DNA of 64,000 nt from Streptomyces lydicus. GTDB lineage: Bacteria > Actinomycetota > Actinomycetes > Streptomycetales > Streptomycetaceae. Positions 50,769 through 59,858 of the stretch are shown here, piece after piece. A program made the translations under genes and the position numbers. The stretch spans positions 5,022,001-5,086,000 of the forward strand of contig NZ_CP017157.1 of the NCBI RefSeq assembly GCF_001729485.1. Direction: 5' to 3'. Below the pieces are notes generated by a model. It ran no database searches. It saw nothing but the letters and a program-made list of their open reading frames with translations, and was not told the origin of the DNA. The first letter of the stretch is position 1; each line of letters starts with the position of its first letter.

Positions 50769-52331
50769 TTACTCACCCTTGTCTGACGTGTCGTTGCTGG
50801 TCCGGGCGGGTGCCGACGGCGGCCTCTCGCCGGAGAGGCCACTGTGCAGCTCGGCCATCCAGACGCCGGGCGCCGGTTCCTCGTGTGCGACCGCCGCCGG
50901 GCCCGGTCCGGTGGGGAACGTCGTGCGGGCCGTCTTACGGGCCGGATCGGGGGTGCGCCGCCGCCGCTGGGGCAGTCCGCTGGCGGTGACCTCGGGGGCG
51001 GCGGGCTGCTCCTCGGCGCGGTCCGCACGGGTCACCGCGAACGCACCGGTGTCCTCGGTGCCGGTCCGCGCGGCGGAACGCTCGCGCGGCGCCGGGGCCG
51101 CGGTCGACGGGGCGGGCCGCGCGGAGCGGCGGGTTTCCGGGCGCGGGCCGGAGGCGGCGCCGATGCCGTGCGCCAGGCCGGTGGCGGGCGCGGTGGTGAT
51201 CGCGCCCTTCGGCACGGTCAGCACCGCGCGCACACCCCCGTAGGCCGAGGGCGGCAGCGACACCTGGAAGTCGTAGGTGCGGGCCAGCCGGCCGACCACC
51301 GCGAGGCCCAGACGGGGCGACTCACCGAGGTCCTTGAGGTCGATGCCGGCGCGGGCCTCGGTCAGCATCCGCTCGGCGCGGGCCCGGGCCTCCTCGCTGA
51401 GGCCGATGCCGCCGTCCTCGATCTCGATGGCGATGCCCATGTGCACCTCCACCGCCGTCAGATGGACGCGGGTCTTGGGCGGCGAGTAGCGCGTGGCGTT
51501 GTCCAGCAGCTCGGCGAGCGCGTGGATGAGGGGTTCGACGACGGGTCCGACGACGGCGACCTCGGCGACCGAGTGCAGTTCCACGCGCTGGTAGTCAAGA
51601 ATCCGGGACATGGCACCGCGCAGCACGCTGTACAGGGGCACCGGCTTGCTCCACTGGCGTCCCGGCCGCGCGCCACTGAGGACGGCGATGCTGTCCGCGA
51701 GCCGGCCGATGAGGGCCGTGCCGTGGTCGAGCCGGAGCAGGTCGGCGAAGAACGCCGGCTCCTGCCCGTGCCGGTCCTCCATGGCGCGCAGGTCCGTCGC
51801 CTGCTGGTGCACGAGGGCCTGGACGCGGCGGGCGACGTTGACCACACCGCGCTGCGCGGAGTCACGCATGGTCTCCTCGGCCTGGACGGCCTCGACCACG
51901 GACCGCAGCAGGGCCCCGTGCGCCGCGCGGAACTGGGGGCTGAGTCCGCTGTCCGTGGCGGCCAGTGACAGCAGCACGTCCTCGGCGAACTCGCCCTCCT
52001 GAAGCTTGCCGACCGCCGCCGGGAGCTGCTGCTCGGCCAGCCGGACGGTGGCCGCTTCCTGCTGCTGGAGGTGCGACAGGAGCAGTGCCTCGCGTTCGGC
52101 GGAGACGGTGCGGAGTTCGGCCAGCGCACGGCCGCGCCGTGCGGCGGCGGCCGACACCAGGGCGATGATCCCGGTGGCGACGACGCCGCACCAGACGACC
52201 GCGCCGGTGGCGGCGGCCGGCACCAGTACGGCGGTGACCGCCGTTGCCACGGCCGCCGCGGCAGGGGGTGCCGACCACGCCGCGACAAAGCCGGAATGTG
52301 TGCTTCCGGGCGACGACGCAGTACCAACCAT
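50769..52331 (-). CDS. cvnA: Conservon sensor histidine kinase-like protein CvnA
   Basis: A 520-residue membrane protein with two N-terminal helices (AAAVATAVTAVLVPAAATG and GVVATGIIALVSAAAA), a coiled-coil region, a dimerisation-like segment (FADLLRLDHGTALIGRLADS) and a GHKL ATPase domain with HALAELLDNATRYSPP (N box), IEIEDGGIGLSEE (G1) and RLGLAVVGRLA (G2). The C terminus is a long Pro/Ala/Thr-rich tail. Compared with S. coelicolor CvnA proteins the extracytoplasmic part is very short. ATG 52331 has GAGG six bases upstream. Confidence 0.92.
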   Translation of the reverse strand: MVGTASSPGSTHSGFVAAWSAPPAAAAVATAVTAVLVPAAATGAVVWCGVVATGIIALVSAAAARRGRALAELRTVSAEREALLLSHLQQQEAATVRLAEQQLPAAVGKLQEGEFAEDVLLSLAATDSGLSPQFRAAHGALLRSVVEAVQAEETMRDSAQRGVVNVARRVQALVHQQATDLRAMEDRHGQEPAFFADLLRLDHGTALIGRLADSIAVLSGARPGRQWSKPVPLYSVLRGAMSRILDYQRVELHSVAEVAVVGPVVEPLIHALAELLDNATRYSPPKTRVHLTAVEVHMGIAIEIEDGGIGLSEEARARAERMLTEARAGIDLKDLGESPRLGLAVVGRLARTYDFQVSLPPSAYGGVRAVLTVPKGAITTAPATGLAHGIGAASGPRPETRRSARPAPSTAAPAPRERSAARTGTEDTGAFAVTRADRAEEQPAAPEVTASGLPQRRRRTPDPARKTARTTFPTGPGPAAVAHEEPAPGVWMAELHSGLSGERPPSAPARTSNDTSDKGE

Positions 52332-52642
52332 CAGCATCCTCAATCATGGGGGGCTACGGAAGCACGGTGGGATGCGGCACAGCAGGAACGACAGTGTCGG
52401 GCTTACCTCACCCACTCAAGGCGGCAACAAAGCCATGAGCTGGATTGCGCCGGAATCACAACTCCGACGAACTCAACTGGTTGCACTATAGCCAGAATTG
52501 ATCACCAGTCGTAATTGCACAGGGTGTGCTGTCCGGGAGCTGAGACGGGCATCACACGTGTCGCTGCACGGTTTTGGCGCTCCGTCACCCATGCTGCCGC
52601 ATCCGGCCGCGCTGCCGCACGCACCGTGGGCACGGCGGTCGT
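52332..52642 (-). promoter_or_regulatory. Intergenic region with probable conservon promoter
   Basis: This 311-bp gap precedes the conservon on the minus strand. On that strand TTACGA (complement of 52509-52514) and TATAGT (complement of 52485-52490) are separated by 18 bp, a good match to a housekeeping-type promoter about 155 bp before the cvnA start. The surrounding 52440-52520 stretch is the most A+T-rich part of the region. No coding frame with convincing bias was seen in it. Confidence 0.5.
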
Positions 52643-53920
52643 TCAGGTGGCGCTGTGCGGGTGGCCGGCGGTTGCCGAACGCGGCGGCCAGGTCTGGGGC
52701 GCGAGGATGCCCAGGACGTAGGCGCGCGCGACCAGGGCGCAGCGGGTCGGGGCGTCCAACAGGTCCCGCAGCCGGCTGAGGTGGTAGTCGACGGTCTGCC
52801 GTGACAGATGCAGCGAGGCGGCGATCTCCCCGTTGCTGCGGCCGGCGGCCAGCAGGGACAGGATCCGGATCTGACTGGCCGTCAGCGGAGGGTGCGCCTC
52901 GTGGGCGAGGCTCTGGTGGGTGATCACCGCCCAGACGCTCTCGGCACGCGACGGGCCGCGGCCCACGGGCGTGAGGTGCAGCCGAACCCGGCGCTGCCGG
53001 CCGCGGCCGTCGACGAGCACGGCGGAGGTCTGGATCCGCCGGCTGCGGCGGGCTATCAGGTCCTGCCAGCTCCGCCGGAGCCCGGCCAGCTCCGGGACGG
53101 GCGCGAGCAGGGTGTGCGCCCGGCGGCCCACGAGGTCCGAGAGGCGGGTCTGCAGCAGCTCGGCAGCCGCCGCGCCGGCCTGCAGGACCCGTCCGCCCAC
53201 GGAGAGCATGGCGCAGGGCAGCCCGCTGTGGTCGCGCAGCGCGCACAGGCTCTCCTCGGCCTCCCGGCGCTGGTCGAGCGCGCGGGTGTAGTCGCTGATG
53301 TCGAGGTAGATCCCGGCCACACACATCTCGGTCCCCTCGCGGACCGGGAAGCGGTGGCCGGCCGCGTACCCGCTGGTGCCGTCCGCGCGGTGATACGTGA
53401 GGGTGTGCCGCACCGGCCTGCCGCGGCTGAGGACGTCCTGGTCCAGGGCGAGGACCTGAGCGGCGTCGGCGGGGGCGTCGACCTCGTGCACGTACTTGCC
53501 GACGACGTGCTCCGGTGTGGTGCCGTACAGGTGCGCGTAGGCGTGGTTCGCCCACAGGTAGCGCCCGTCGGCGTCCCGGATGAAGGCCGCGGCGGGGGCG
53601 AGGTCGGCGAAGGCGTCGTAGCGGCGGGGACCTGACGGGGCCGGGCCGACCTCCACCGCCACCCCGCGCATGCGGTCCTGCCGGGGCGGGTCGAGGGGCC
53701 AGTTCACCTCGAAGACCCGGCCGTCGAACGCCTGCCAGTGCCGCTTCCCGTCGCCGGCGGGGGTGGGCAGCTCCCGGCACACGGTGTCGAGGAAGCGCTG
53801 GGCGGTCCGGGTGTCGTCGAAGGCTCCCCCGCCGCTGTCGATCACCCGTAACTCACGGTCGGCCTCCCACCAGGACACCGGAAGGTGTTGCAACAGCGAC
53901 TTCAGACCGGTCTCGTCCAC
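52643..53920 (-). CDS. PAS-domain LuxR-type transcriptional regulator
   Basis: A 425-residue cytoplasmic regulator. Three PAS-like segments can be traced: residues about 5-85, 95-210 (with AFIRDADGRYLWANHAYAHL and the YHRADGTSGYAAGHRFPV tail) and 225-340 (LPCAMLSVGGRVLQAGAAAA). The C-terminal 75 residues carry a LuxR helix-turn-helix (LTASQIRILSLLAAGRSNGE, SLHLSRQTVDYHLSRLRDLL). PAS-LuxR proteins such as PimM control antibiotic clusters in streptomycetes. GTG start at 53920. It is divergent from the ATP-grasp operon, so that operon is its probable target. Confidence 0.85.
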   Translation of the reverse strand: MDETGLKSLLQHLPVSWWEADRELRVIDSGGGAFDDTRTAQRFLDTVCRELPTPAGDGKRHWQAFDGRVFEVNWPLDPPRQDRMRGVAVEVGPAPSGPRRYDAFADLAPAAAFIRDADGRYLWANHAYAHLYGTTPEHVVGKYVHEVDAPADAAQVLALDQDVLSRGRPVRHTLTYHRADGTSGYAAGHRFPVREGTEMCVAGIYLDISDYTRALDQRREAEESLCALRDHSGLPCAMLSVGGRVLQAGAAAAELLQTRLSDLVGRRAHTLLAPVPELAGLRRSWQDLIARRSRRIQTSAVLVDGRGRQRRVRLHLTPVGRGPSRAESVWAVITHQSLAHEAHPPLTASQIRILSLLAAGRSNGEIAASLHLSRQTVDYHLSRLRDLLDAPTRCALVARAYVLGILAPQTWPPRSATAGHPHSAT

Positions 53921-54237
53921 GACGGCCCCTCTGTGGTGAAGAGTTCAACGGATGCACGGCGCTCGCCACCGCCATGCGTATCCCCCGCCACTGCGGCGTA
54001 TTCCCGGTTCTCGGCCGATCCGGCGGAACCGGCCGCAGCCCCATACGGCATCACGGAAGCTTCACCGCGGACCGACGAACTCCACAACTCTGGCATTTGC
54101 CTGAGCGCCCGGCGCCCGCGGCGGCAAACGGGGGGCCGCCCGGCTGCTTCCCTGGAAGGAGGGCGTCCGGACACCGGGGGCGGGCGCCAACAGCCCATCG
54201 CCAGAACTTCCTTCATCTGCAGAGGAGTCGAATTCCA
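53921..54237. other. Divergent regulatory region of the ATP-grasp operon
   Basis: This 317-bp spacer separates the PAS-LuxR gene and the ATP-grasp gene and must contain both promoters. Segments near 53930-54060 are relatively A+T-rich. I found no confident promoter hexamers; a weak pair of arms TTTGCC/GGCAAA (about 54094 and 54124) flanks a G+C-rich centre. The frame of the ATP-grasp gene stays open through it, but codon bias is absent. Confidence 0.4.
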
Positions 54238-55611
54238 GTGGACACGGTGCTGTTTGTGCATGCCAAGGGCGGTCCGCCCTTGGGGTATGCCCTGTCACGG
54301 GTCGCCGCGCGGTCGGCAGTGCACCTGCTGGCGCTCAGCACACTGCCATCCGCCGTCGCCGCGTCCGCCGACCGCGCGTGCGCGTCCGTGACGACCGCCG
54401 ACGGGCCCGAGCGCGGCGACCTGGTGTCCCTGATCGTCACCCGGGCCCGGGAGGTCGGCGCCGACGCGGTGGTCACCTTCTCCGAGTACGCCGTCGTCGC
54501 GGTCGCCGAGGCATCCGAGAAGCTCGGCCTCCCCGGCGCCGGCAGCTCCTGCGCGCTGGCCCGCGACAAGCGGCTGATGCGCCGCGTCTGGAGTGAACGG
54601 GGCATCTCCCAGCCTCGGTTCCGCCCGGTGGCCGACGAGCAAGACCTGCGCGACGCGGCCGCCGCGCTGCGCCTCCCCCTGCTGCTCAAGGCCGCCTGGA
54701 GCGCCGGCTCCACCGCGCACCGGATCATCCGCTCCGCCGACGAGGTCCCGGCGGCCTGGCGGCGGGCGCGCGAGGTGATGGCCGAAAGCGCCGTACTGGG
54801 CTACGCCGAGCTGCACGTGGCCGACGCCGGGGCCGACTTCCTGGTCGAGGAGATCGTGCCGGGCACCGCGGAGGGCTGGTTCGACCAGCCGGGCTGGGGC
54901 GACTACGTCAGCGTCGAGGGCGTCGTCGCCGACGGCGTCTTCCACCCGGTCTGCCTCAGTGGCCGGATGCCGACGGTGGAGCCGTTCACCGAACGCGCCG
55001 GCATCACCCCGGCCGCGCTGCCCGCCGACGCCCAGCAGCGTGTCGTGGCCCTCGCCCGCGAGGCCGTCGACGCGCTGGGGCTGGAGAACTGCGGTACCCA
55101 CACCGAGATCAAGCTCGGTGCCGACGGCCACATGTGGGTGATCGAGACCGCCGCCCGGTTCGGCGGGGCGATGACCGTCCCGCAGATCGAGGAGGTCTTC
55201 GGTCTGGACCTCATCGGCATGCTCGTCGACCATCTGCTGGGGCGCCCGGTGACCTGGCCCGAGGAGGCCCGTACCCCCGAACAGGCGCGCGGCGCGGCCG
55301 GCTCCTTCGTCGTGCTGGCCGTGGACGGCGCCGGTGACGCCTGGCCGGACCGGCGGCGCTGGGACTTCCCCGCCGTACGGGACGCCGTGCCGCTGAGCGC
55401 CGGCAGCCGGCTGTCGGTCGTCGCCGAGAACTCGCTGCCGGACGGGACGCCGGTCCCGGAGTACGACCCCGCCGCCGGCGCCAACACGATGGCGGCGCTG
55501 TGCCTGCTGTCCGCCGACGCGCCCGAAACCGTTCTGCACGACTTCCGCACCCTGGTGGACGCCCTGCCGCGGGTCCTCCCCCGGGTCGAAACCATGGAGG
55601 CGCGCTCATGA
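54238..55611 (+). CDS. ATP-grasp ligase, natural-product type
   Basis: A 457-residue ATP-grasp enzyme of the carboxylate-amine ligase group (D-Ala-D-Ala ligase/BacD/carbamoyl-phosphate synthetase fold). The pre-grasp domain is residues 1-110 (VDTVLFVHAKGGPPLGYALS), the grasp domain has LALARDKRLMRRV-like entry (ALARDKRLMRRVW), KAAWSAGSTAHRI as the ATP loop, FLVEEIVPGT, and the metal-binding end CGTHTEIKLGADGHMWVIE followed by ETAARFGGA. These enzymes join a carboxylic acid, through acyl phosphate, to an amine, often an amino acid. GTG 54238 follows AGAGGAG by ten bases. Its stop overlaps the next ATG (ATGA). Substrates unknown. Confidence 0.85.
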   Translation: MDTVLFVHAKGGPPLGYALSRVAARSAVHLLALSTLPSAVAASADRACASVTTADGPERGDLVSLIVTRAREVGADAVVTFSEYAVVAVAEASEKLGLPGAGSSCALARDKRLMRRVWSERGISQPRFRPVADEQDLRDAAAALRLPLLLKAAWSAGSTAHRIIRSADEVPAAWRRAREVMAESAVLGYAELHVADAGADFLVEEIVPGTAEGWFDQPGWGDYVSVEGVVADGVFHPVCLSGRMPTVEPFTERAGITPAALPADAQQRVVALAREAVDALGLENCGTHTEIKLGADGHMWVIETAARFGGAMTVPQIEEVFGLDLIGMLVDHLLGRPVTWPEEARTPEQARGAAGSFVVLAVDGAGDAWPDRRRWDFPAVRDAVPLSAGSRLSVVAENSLPDGTPVPEYDPAAGANTMAALCLLSADAPETVLHDFRTLVDALPRVLPRVETMEARS

Positions 55612-57632
55612 GCACCGTGACCACCACGGCCCAACCGTCCGCCGGGCCGCGCCCCGTCTGCGACCGTACGACGGTCGGCGAGCACCTCTCCCTGCCCCTC
55701 TTCCGCGCCCTCTCCGGCACGCTGGCCGGCCACCCGTACCTCAAGGTCGTGGTGGACCGCGCCGAGCACACCTGGCACCTGCTCGACACCGCCGTCCACC
55801 CCTTCCACGTCGACTACATCGCCACCCGCGTGCTCGGCATGGAACTGCCGGAACTCGACGCCTGCCTGGACTCCTTCAACGCCTCGGTCTACACGGACCC
55901 CGAGCGCCGGTTCCTGCTCGGCGTGCTCTCCCTGCACACCGACGAGGACCCCGAAGGACGGGAGCGGCCCTTCCTGGTCCTGGAGACCACCGAGGCCGAC
56001 ACCATGACCGGCCCGCTGCTGGAGGAGTTCTACACCTTCGTCCGCCACCGGCTCGACGGACGGCTGCCGCTGCTGCTGAAGCCGGCGAACCACGGGCAGG
56101 AGCACGAACTCGCCGCGATCAGCGACGTCCGGGTGCCGCGGATCCTCAGCCACGAGCTCTTCGGCAACCGCACCCGTACCCCGCTCAACCCGGGCGAGGC
56201 GGTCGGCCGGCTGCGCCACTTCCGGACCGGCGAGGAGTACGCGGCCGCCGCCGGCACGCTCGGCTGGTCCGACATCGTCGCCATGCCGTGCCTGCCGGAC
56301 GACATTCCGCGGGTCGCCGGCTTCATCAACACGGCGCCCACCACCCCGCTCTCGCACACCAATGTCCTCGCCTCCGGCTGGGGCATACCCAACGCGATCG
56401 TCCGCGACCTGGAGCGGCTCGTCGCGGCGGACGGCCTGGCCGGCGCCTGGGTCCGCTACACGGTGCACGACGACGACATCACCCTCGAACGGCTCGCCCA
56501 GGCGCCGACGTCCGACGCCCCCGTCTGGCACCAGCACCGGATCCGGCTGCGCACCCCGCTGCTGGAGGACGTACCGGCACTGCCGCTGGACCGGCTGCGC
56601 CACACCGACCAGGACCGCTACGGCACCAAGGCGGCCAACCTCGGGGAACTGCACCACGTCCTCGACAGCCACACCGTCGACCTGACCGCGTTCCACGGCC
56701 GGCCGCGACCGCCGCGCGCCGACCTGTACCCCCATCTCGCGGCCCGTCTGGGCGTGCCGCCCACCACCCGGGGCGAGGAACTCCGCGCCGCCGCACGCGA
56801 CTTCACCCGCAGCACGGTCTCCGCCCCCGAGGGCATCGCCCTTCCCTTCGCCCTGCAGCACCGCTTCCTGATCTCCTCCCCCGCCGTGCAACAGGGCATC
56901 GGCAAGCTGAAGATGGCCCTGGAACTCGACGCCGTCGACGCGGTGGACCCGCTCTGTCTGCAGTTGCAGCAGCTGATCAAGCAAGCCCCGATGCCCGACG
57001 AGGTGGTCCGCGAGATCACCGCGGCGCTGCCCGGCGGCCCGGATGCCGCCGGCCGTCTCGTGGTGCGGTCCTCCTCCAACGCCGAGGACCTGCCCGGGTT
57101 CTCCGCGGCCGGGGTGTACGACTCGATCACCACGGTGCACGGCACCGGGGAACTGCTCGACGCGGTACGCCAGGTGTGGGCGTCCCTGCTGTCGGCGCGC
57201 AGCGTCCGGCTGCGCCACCAGGCGGGCATCTCGCTCGACGACACCTACATGGGCGTGATCATCCAGCGCTACCGGCCCGCGGACCTCGGCGGCGTCCTGG
57301 TGACCTGCAACCCGACCCGGCGGGTGGACTTCCGCAACGTCTACCTCAACTGCTCCCCCGGCTCGCCCGAGACCGTCGTCGACGGCACCGCGCTGCCGCT
57401 CCAGTACCTCTACAACACCGTGGAGGGCGGCGGCCGCACCGTCGCGCTGGGCTCGTCCGCCGAGGACCTGCCGGCCGGCACCCGGCAGCGGCTGGCGCAG
57501 CTGGCCCTGACCGGACGGCTGCTGCAGTCGCACTTCAGCGACACCGACGTGGACCAGCCGCTGGACATCGAATGGCTGATGACCGATCAGGGCGGTTTCC
57601 ACCTGGTCCAGATCCGCCCCTACGCACGGTGA
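55608..57632 (+). CDS. PEP-synthase/PPDK-like protein with swivel domain before ATP-binding domain
   Basis: A 674-residue protein. Residues about 20-210 form a domain I cannot name. The phosphohistidine-type swivel motif TTPLSHTNVLASGWGIPN follows, with the His near 250. The C-terminal half is a PPDK/PEP-synthase nucleotide-binding domain: YGTKAANLGELHHV (about 341), GIALPFALQHRF, VVRSSSNAEDLPGFSAAGVY (about 485) and the closing LDIEWLMTDQGGFHLVQIRP. In PpsA and rifampin phosphotransferase the ATP domain precedes the His domain; here the order is reversed and no PEP-binding barrel is seen. It may phosphorylate a small molecule, through a phosphohistidine relay. ATGA overlap with the ligase and GTGA overlap with the exporter. 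Confidence 0.8.
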   Translation: MSTVTTTAQPSAGPRPVCDRTTVGEHLSLPLFRALSGTLAGHPYLKVVVDRAEHTWHLLDTAVHPFHVDYIATRVLGMELPELDACLDSFNASVYTDPERRFLLGVLSLHTDEDPEGRERPFLVLETTEADTMTGPLLEEFYTFVRHRLDGRLPLLLKPANHGQEHELAAISDVRVPRILSHELFGNRTRTPLNPGEAVGRLRHFRTGEEYAAAAGTLGWSDIVAMPCLPDDIPRVAGFINTAPTTPLSHTNVLASGWGIPNAIVRDLERLVAADGLAGAWVRYTVHDDDITLERLAQAPTSDAPVWHQHRIRLRTPLLEDVPALPLDRLRHTDQDRYGTKAANLGELHHVLDSHTVDLTAFHGRPRPPRADLYPHLAARLGVPPTTRGEELRAAARDFTRSTVSAPEGIALPFALQHRFLISSPAVQQGIGKLKMALELDAVDAVDPLCLQLQQLIKQAPMPDEVVREITAALPGGPDAAGRLVVRSSSNAEDLPGFSAAGVYDSITTVHGTGELLDAVRQVWASLLSARSVRLRHQAGISLDDTYMGVIIQRYRPADLGGVLVTCNPTRRVDFRNVYLNCSPGSPETVVDGTALPLQYLYNTVEGGGRTVALGSSAEDLPAGTRQRLAQLALTGRLLQSHFSDTDVDQPLDIEWLMTDQGGFHLVQIRPYAR

Positions 57633-59026
57633 GCGGCCGGCTGACCGGCCGGGGCACCGCCCGCGCGGCCCGTACGAAGGGCGCGCCGCTGACCCCGCGG
57701 GCCCGCCGGATCATCCGGCTGAACAACGGCTTCCAGCTGCTGTTCAACCTGCTGTGGTGGATGCCGGTGTTCTACGCCTACCAGCGGCAGGCAGGGCTGT
57801 CCGACGGCCAGATCTTCGGCATCCAGAGCATCTACTACCTCGCGTTCTGCCTCTTCGAGATCCCCACCGGCCTGGTGGCCGACCGCATCGGCGCCCGCAA
57901 CTGCCTGCGGGCCGGGGCGGTCGTGATGACCGCGGCGAACCTCACCCCGGTCTTCACGCCCAGCTACACCGGTTTCCTCGTCCACTTCCTGCTGATCGCC
58001 GCCGGCCGCTCGCTGACCTCCGGCGCGGCCAGCGCCTACCTCTACGACGGCTTGCAGGCCGAGGGCGCGGACGCCCACTATCTGAAGGCCGAGGGCCAGG
58101 CCCGCGCGCTGGGCCTGGCCGCGAAGGTGCTCTGCTGGCCGCTGCTGGGTCCGCTCATGGCCCTGGCGCACCCCGCCCCGTACGTGCTGAGCGCCGCGAG
58201 TGCGGGCGGCTCCTTCCTGTGTGCCCTCCTGCTGCCGCGCCAGGTGGCGCACCGGCCCGCGGTGAGCGCCGCCCGAGCCGGCCGGCGCGGACCCGGGTTC
58301 CTGCGCGAGGCGGTCACCGCGGTGCGCTGCGTGTGCACCACCCCGTGGCTCGCGCTGGTCGTGGTGCAGGGCGTCGCCGTGTTCACCCTCTCCCGGATCT
58401 GCCAGGTCAACCTCTTCCAGCCGGTGCTGCTGGACCACGGCATCGGCGAGGGCTCGCACGGCACCGTGCTCGCCGCCATGACCGTCGCCGAGGCGGTGGC
58501 CTCGGCCCGTCCGCAGTGGCTCAGCACGCGGCTCTCCCCGGTCGCCTGGGTGTCGCTGCTCAGCCTGGCCATGGCGGCGGCCCTGGCGGGCATCACACTG
58601 GGCGGTCCCTGGACGGTCGTCGCGCTGCTGTGTGTGTTCGCCGCCGTCACCGGCTTCGCCTATCCGCTGCAGCGCAAGCTGGTGAACGACGCCGTGCCGG
58701 CGGGCGCCCCGCGCGCCACCCTGCTGTCCGTCGAGAGCATCGTCGACCGGGGGGTGTGCGCGCTGGCGGCCGTCGCCGCGGGCGCCTACCTCTCGGCGGG
58801 CCGCCTGGACACGCTGCTGTGGCACAGCGCGCTGGCCACCGCCGTCCTGCTGACCGTCCTGCACCTGCTGCTGCGCCGGCACCGTGGCGCCGCCGGGCGG
58901 CGGCCACCGGCCCCCGAGGCCACCGGACCGCTCCCCGAGGACACCCTGCCGCCGGCCCCCTGCGCGGAAGCGCTGCCGGCCCCGCCACCGGCCCCGGCCC
59001 CGGCCGGCACGACAGGAAGGGTGTGA
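57629..59026 (+). CDS. MFS transporter, probable exporter of the cluster product
   Basis: A 465-residue major facilitator protein with about twelve helices. The helix 2-3 loop has IPTGLVADRIGARNCLRAG (the conserved G-x-x-D-R-x-G motif), and the second half repeats the pattern with PQWLSTRLSP. A basic N terminus (GRGTARAARTKG) and a Pro/Ala-rich C-terminal tail of about 60 residues flank the core. GTG 57629 overlaps the previous stop (GTGA), so production is coupled to the PEP-synthase-like protein. It most likely exports the pathway product or provides self-resistance. Confidence 0.82.
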   Translation: MSGRLTGRGTARAARTKGAPLTPRARRIIRLNNGFQLLFNLLWWMPVFYAYQRQAGLSDGQIFGIQSIYYLAFCLFEIPTGLVADRIGARNCLRAGAVVMTAANLTPVFTPSYTGFLVHFLLIAAGRSLTSGAASAYLYDGLQAEGADAHYLKAEGQARALGLAAKVLCWPLLGPLMALAHPAPYVLSAASAGGSFLCALLLPRQVAHRPAVSAARAGRRGPGFLREAVTAVRCVCTTPWLALVVVQGVAVFTLSRICQVNLFQPVLLDHGIGEGSHGTVLAAMTVAEAVASARPQWLSTRLSPVAWVSLLSLAMAAALAGITLGGPWTVVALLCVFAAVTGFAYPLQRKLVNDAVPAGAPRATLLSVESIVDRGVCALAAVAAGAYLSAGRLDTLLWHSALATAVLLTVLHLLLRRHRGAAGRRPPAPEATGPLPEDTLPPAPCAEALPAPPPAPAPAGTTGRV

Positions 59027-59048
59027 GTTCCGCGGCCATACTGGAGGG

Positions 59049-59858
59049 ATGCGGCGTACGGATACCGGGCGCTACGGCGAGGACGCGTTCCGCCCGGAGG
59101 AGACCGGCGAGGCCGACCGCATCGACCTGGGCGCGCTCGCCTACGACGGGGCGACCACCGCCCGGCTGGCGGCGCTGGGCGCCGGCCCCGGCTGGCACTG
59201 CCTGGACCTGGGCGCCGGGACCGGCACCGTCGCCCGGTGGCTGCTGTCGTCGGCGGGGGTCAGCTCCGTCCTGGCGGTGGACCGCGACACCCGGTTCCTC
59301 ACCGACCGGCCCCCGGGGTTGGTGGTGCAGACCGCCGACATCACCGCGCCCGGCTTCGACCCCGGCTTCTTCCACCTCGTGCACGCCCGGTTCGTGCTGA
59401 TGCACCTGCGCTCCTGGCGCCGCATGATCGCCAGGCTGAGCACCCTGCTCGTCCCGGGCGGGGTGCTGGTGCTCAGCGACGCCGTCGACCTGACCACCGC
59501 CACCGCACCGGCCACCCCGTACACCCTGGTGATGCGGGCGATGTGGCGGGCCCTGCGGGAGACCATCGGTACGGACATCTCCTGGGTGCCCGACTACCCT
59601 TCCCTGCTGCTGGAGGAGGGGCTGCGCTCGGTGGCCGCCGAGATCCAGGTGCCCCCGCTGCTCCCCGGCAGCCCTGTCAGCCGGTTCTGGGCCGAGACCT
59701 GGGAGCGCACCCGGGAGGCCCTCCTGGCCACCGGCCAGGTGGACGCGGCGCAGCTCGAACAGGCCCGGCAGTCCCTGGAGTCGCCGGATTCCGCCGCGCT
59801 CGCCCCCGGGATGCTCACCGCGTGGGGTTGGAAGCCGCCGCACCCGAGCGCCGTCTGA
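59049..59858 (+). CDS. Class I SAM-dependent methyltransferase
   Basis: A 269-residue Rossmann methyltransferase. Motif I is CLDLGAGTGTVARWL, motif II acid is in VLAVDRDTRF, and FFHLVHARFVLMHLRSW corresponds to motif IV, with LVPGGVLVLSD as motif VI. The C-terminal cap (TPYTLVMRAMWRALRETIG and after) may bind the acceptor. The start at ATG 59049 has GGAGG immediately adjacent, which is too close for a standard site; no better in-frame start exists, so expression may rely on coupling to the exporter 22 bp upstream. Its 3' end overlaps the convergent xdhC-like gene by 44 bp. Confidence 0.82.
   Translation: MRRTDTGRYGEDAFRPEETGEADRIDLGALAYDGATTARLAALGAGPGWHCLDLGAGTGTVARWLLSSAGVSSVLAVDRDTRFLTDRPPGLVVQTADITAPGFDPGFFHLVHARFVLMHLRSWRRMIARLSTLLVPGGVLVLSDAVDLTTATAPATPYTLVMRAMWRALRETIGTDISWVPDYPSLLLEEGLRSVAAEIQVPPLLPGSPVSRFWAETWERTREALLATGQVDAAQLEQARQSLESPDSAALAPGMLTAWGWKPPHPSAV

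Noticed and set aside
54903..57602. A 900-codon minus-strand frame opposite the ATP-grasp and PEP-synthase-like genes
   Set aside because: Arg/Gly/Val/Gln-rich shadow with no family features; the plus-strand frames contain intact catalytic motifs and coupled starts.
56288..57628. An N-terminal extension of the MFS gene by several hundred residues
   Set aside because: The upstream part of the frame is an Arg/His/Pro-rich shadow of the PEP-synthase-like gene; the GTG at 57629 overlaps that gene's stop and starts the membrane protein correctly.
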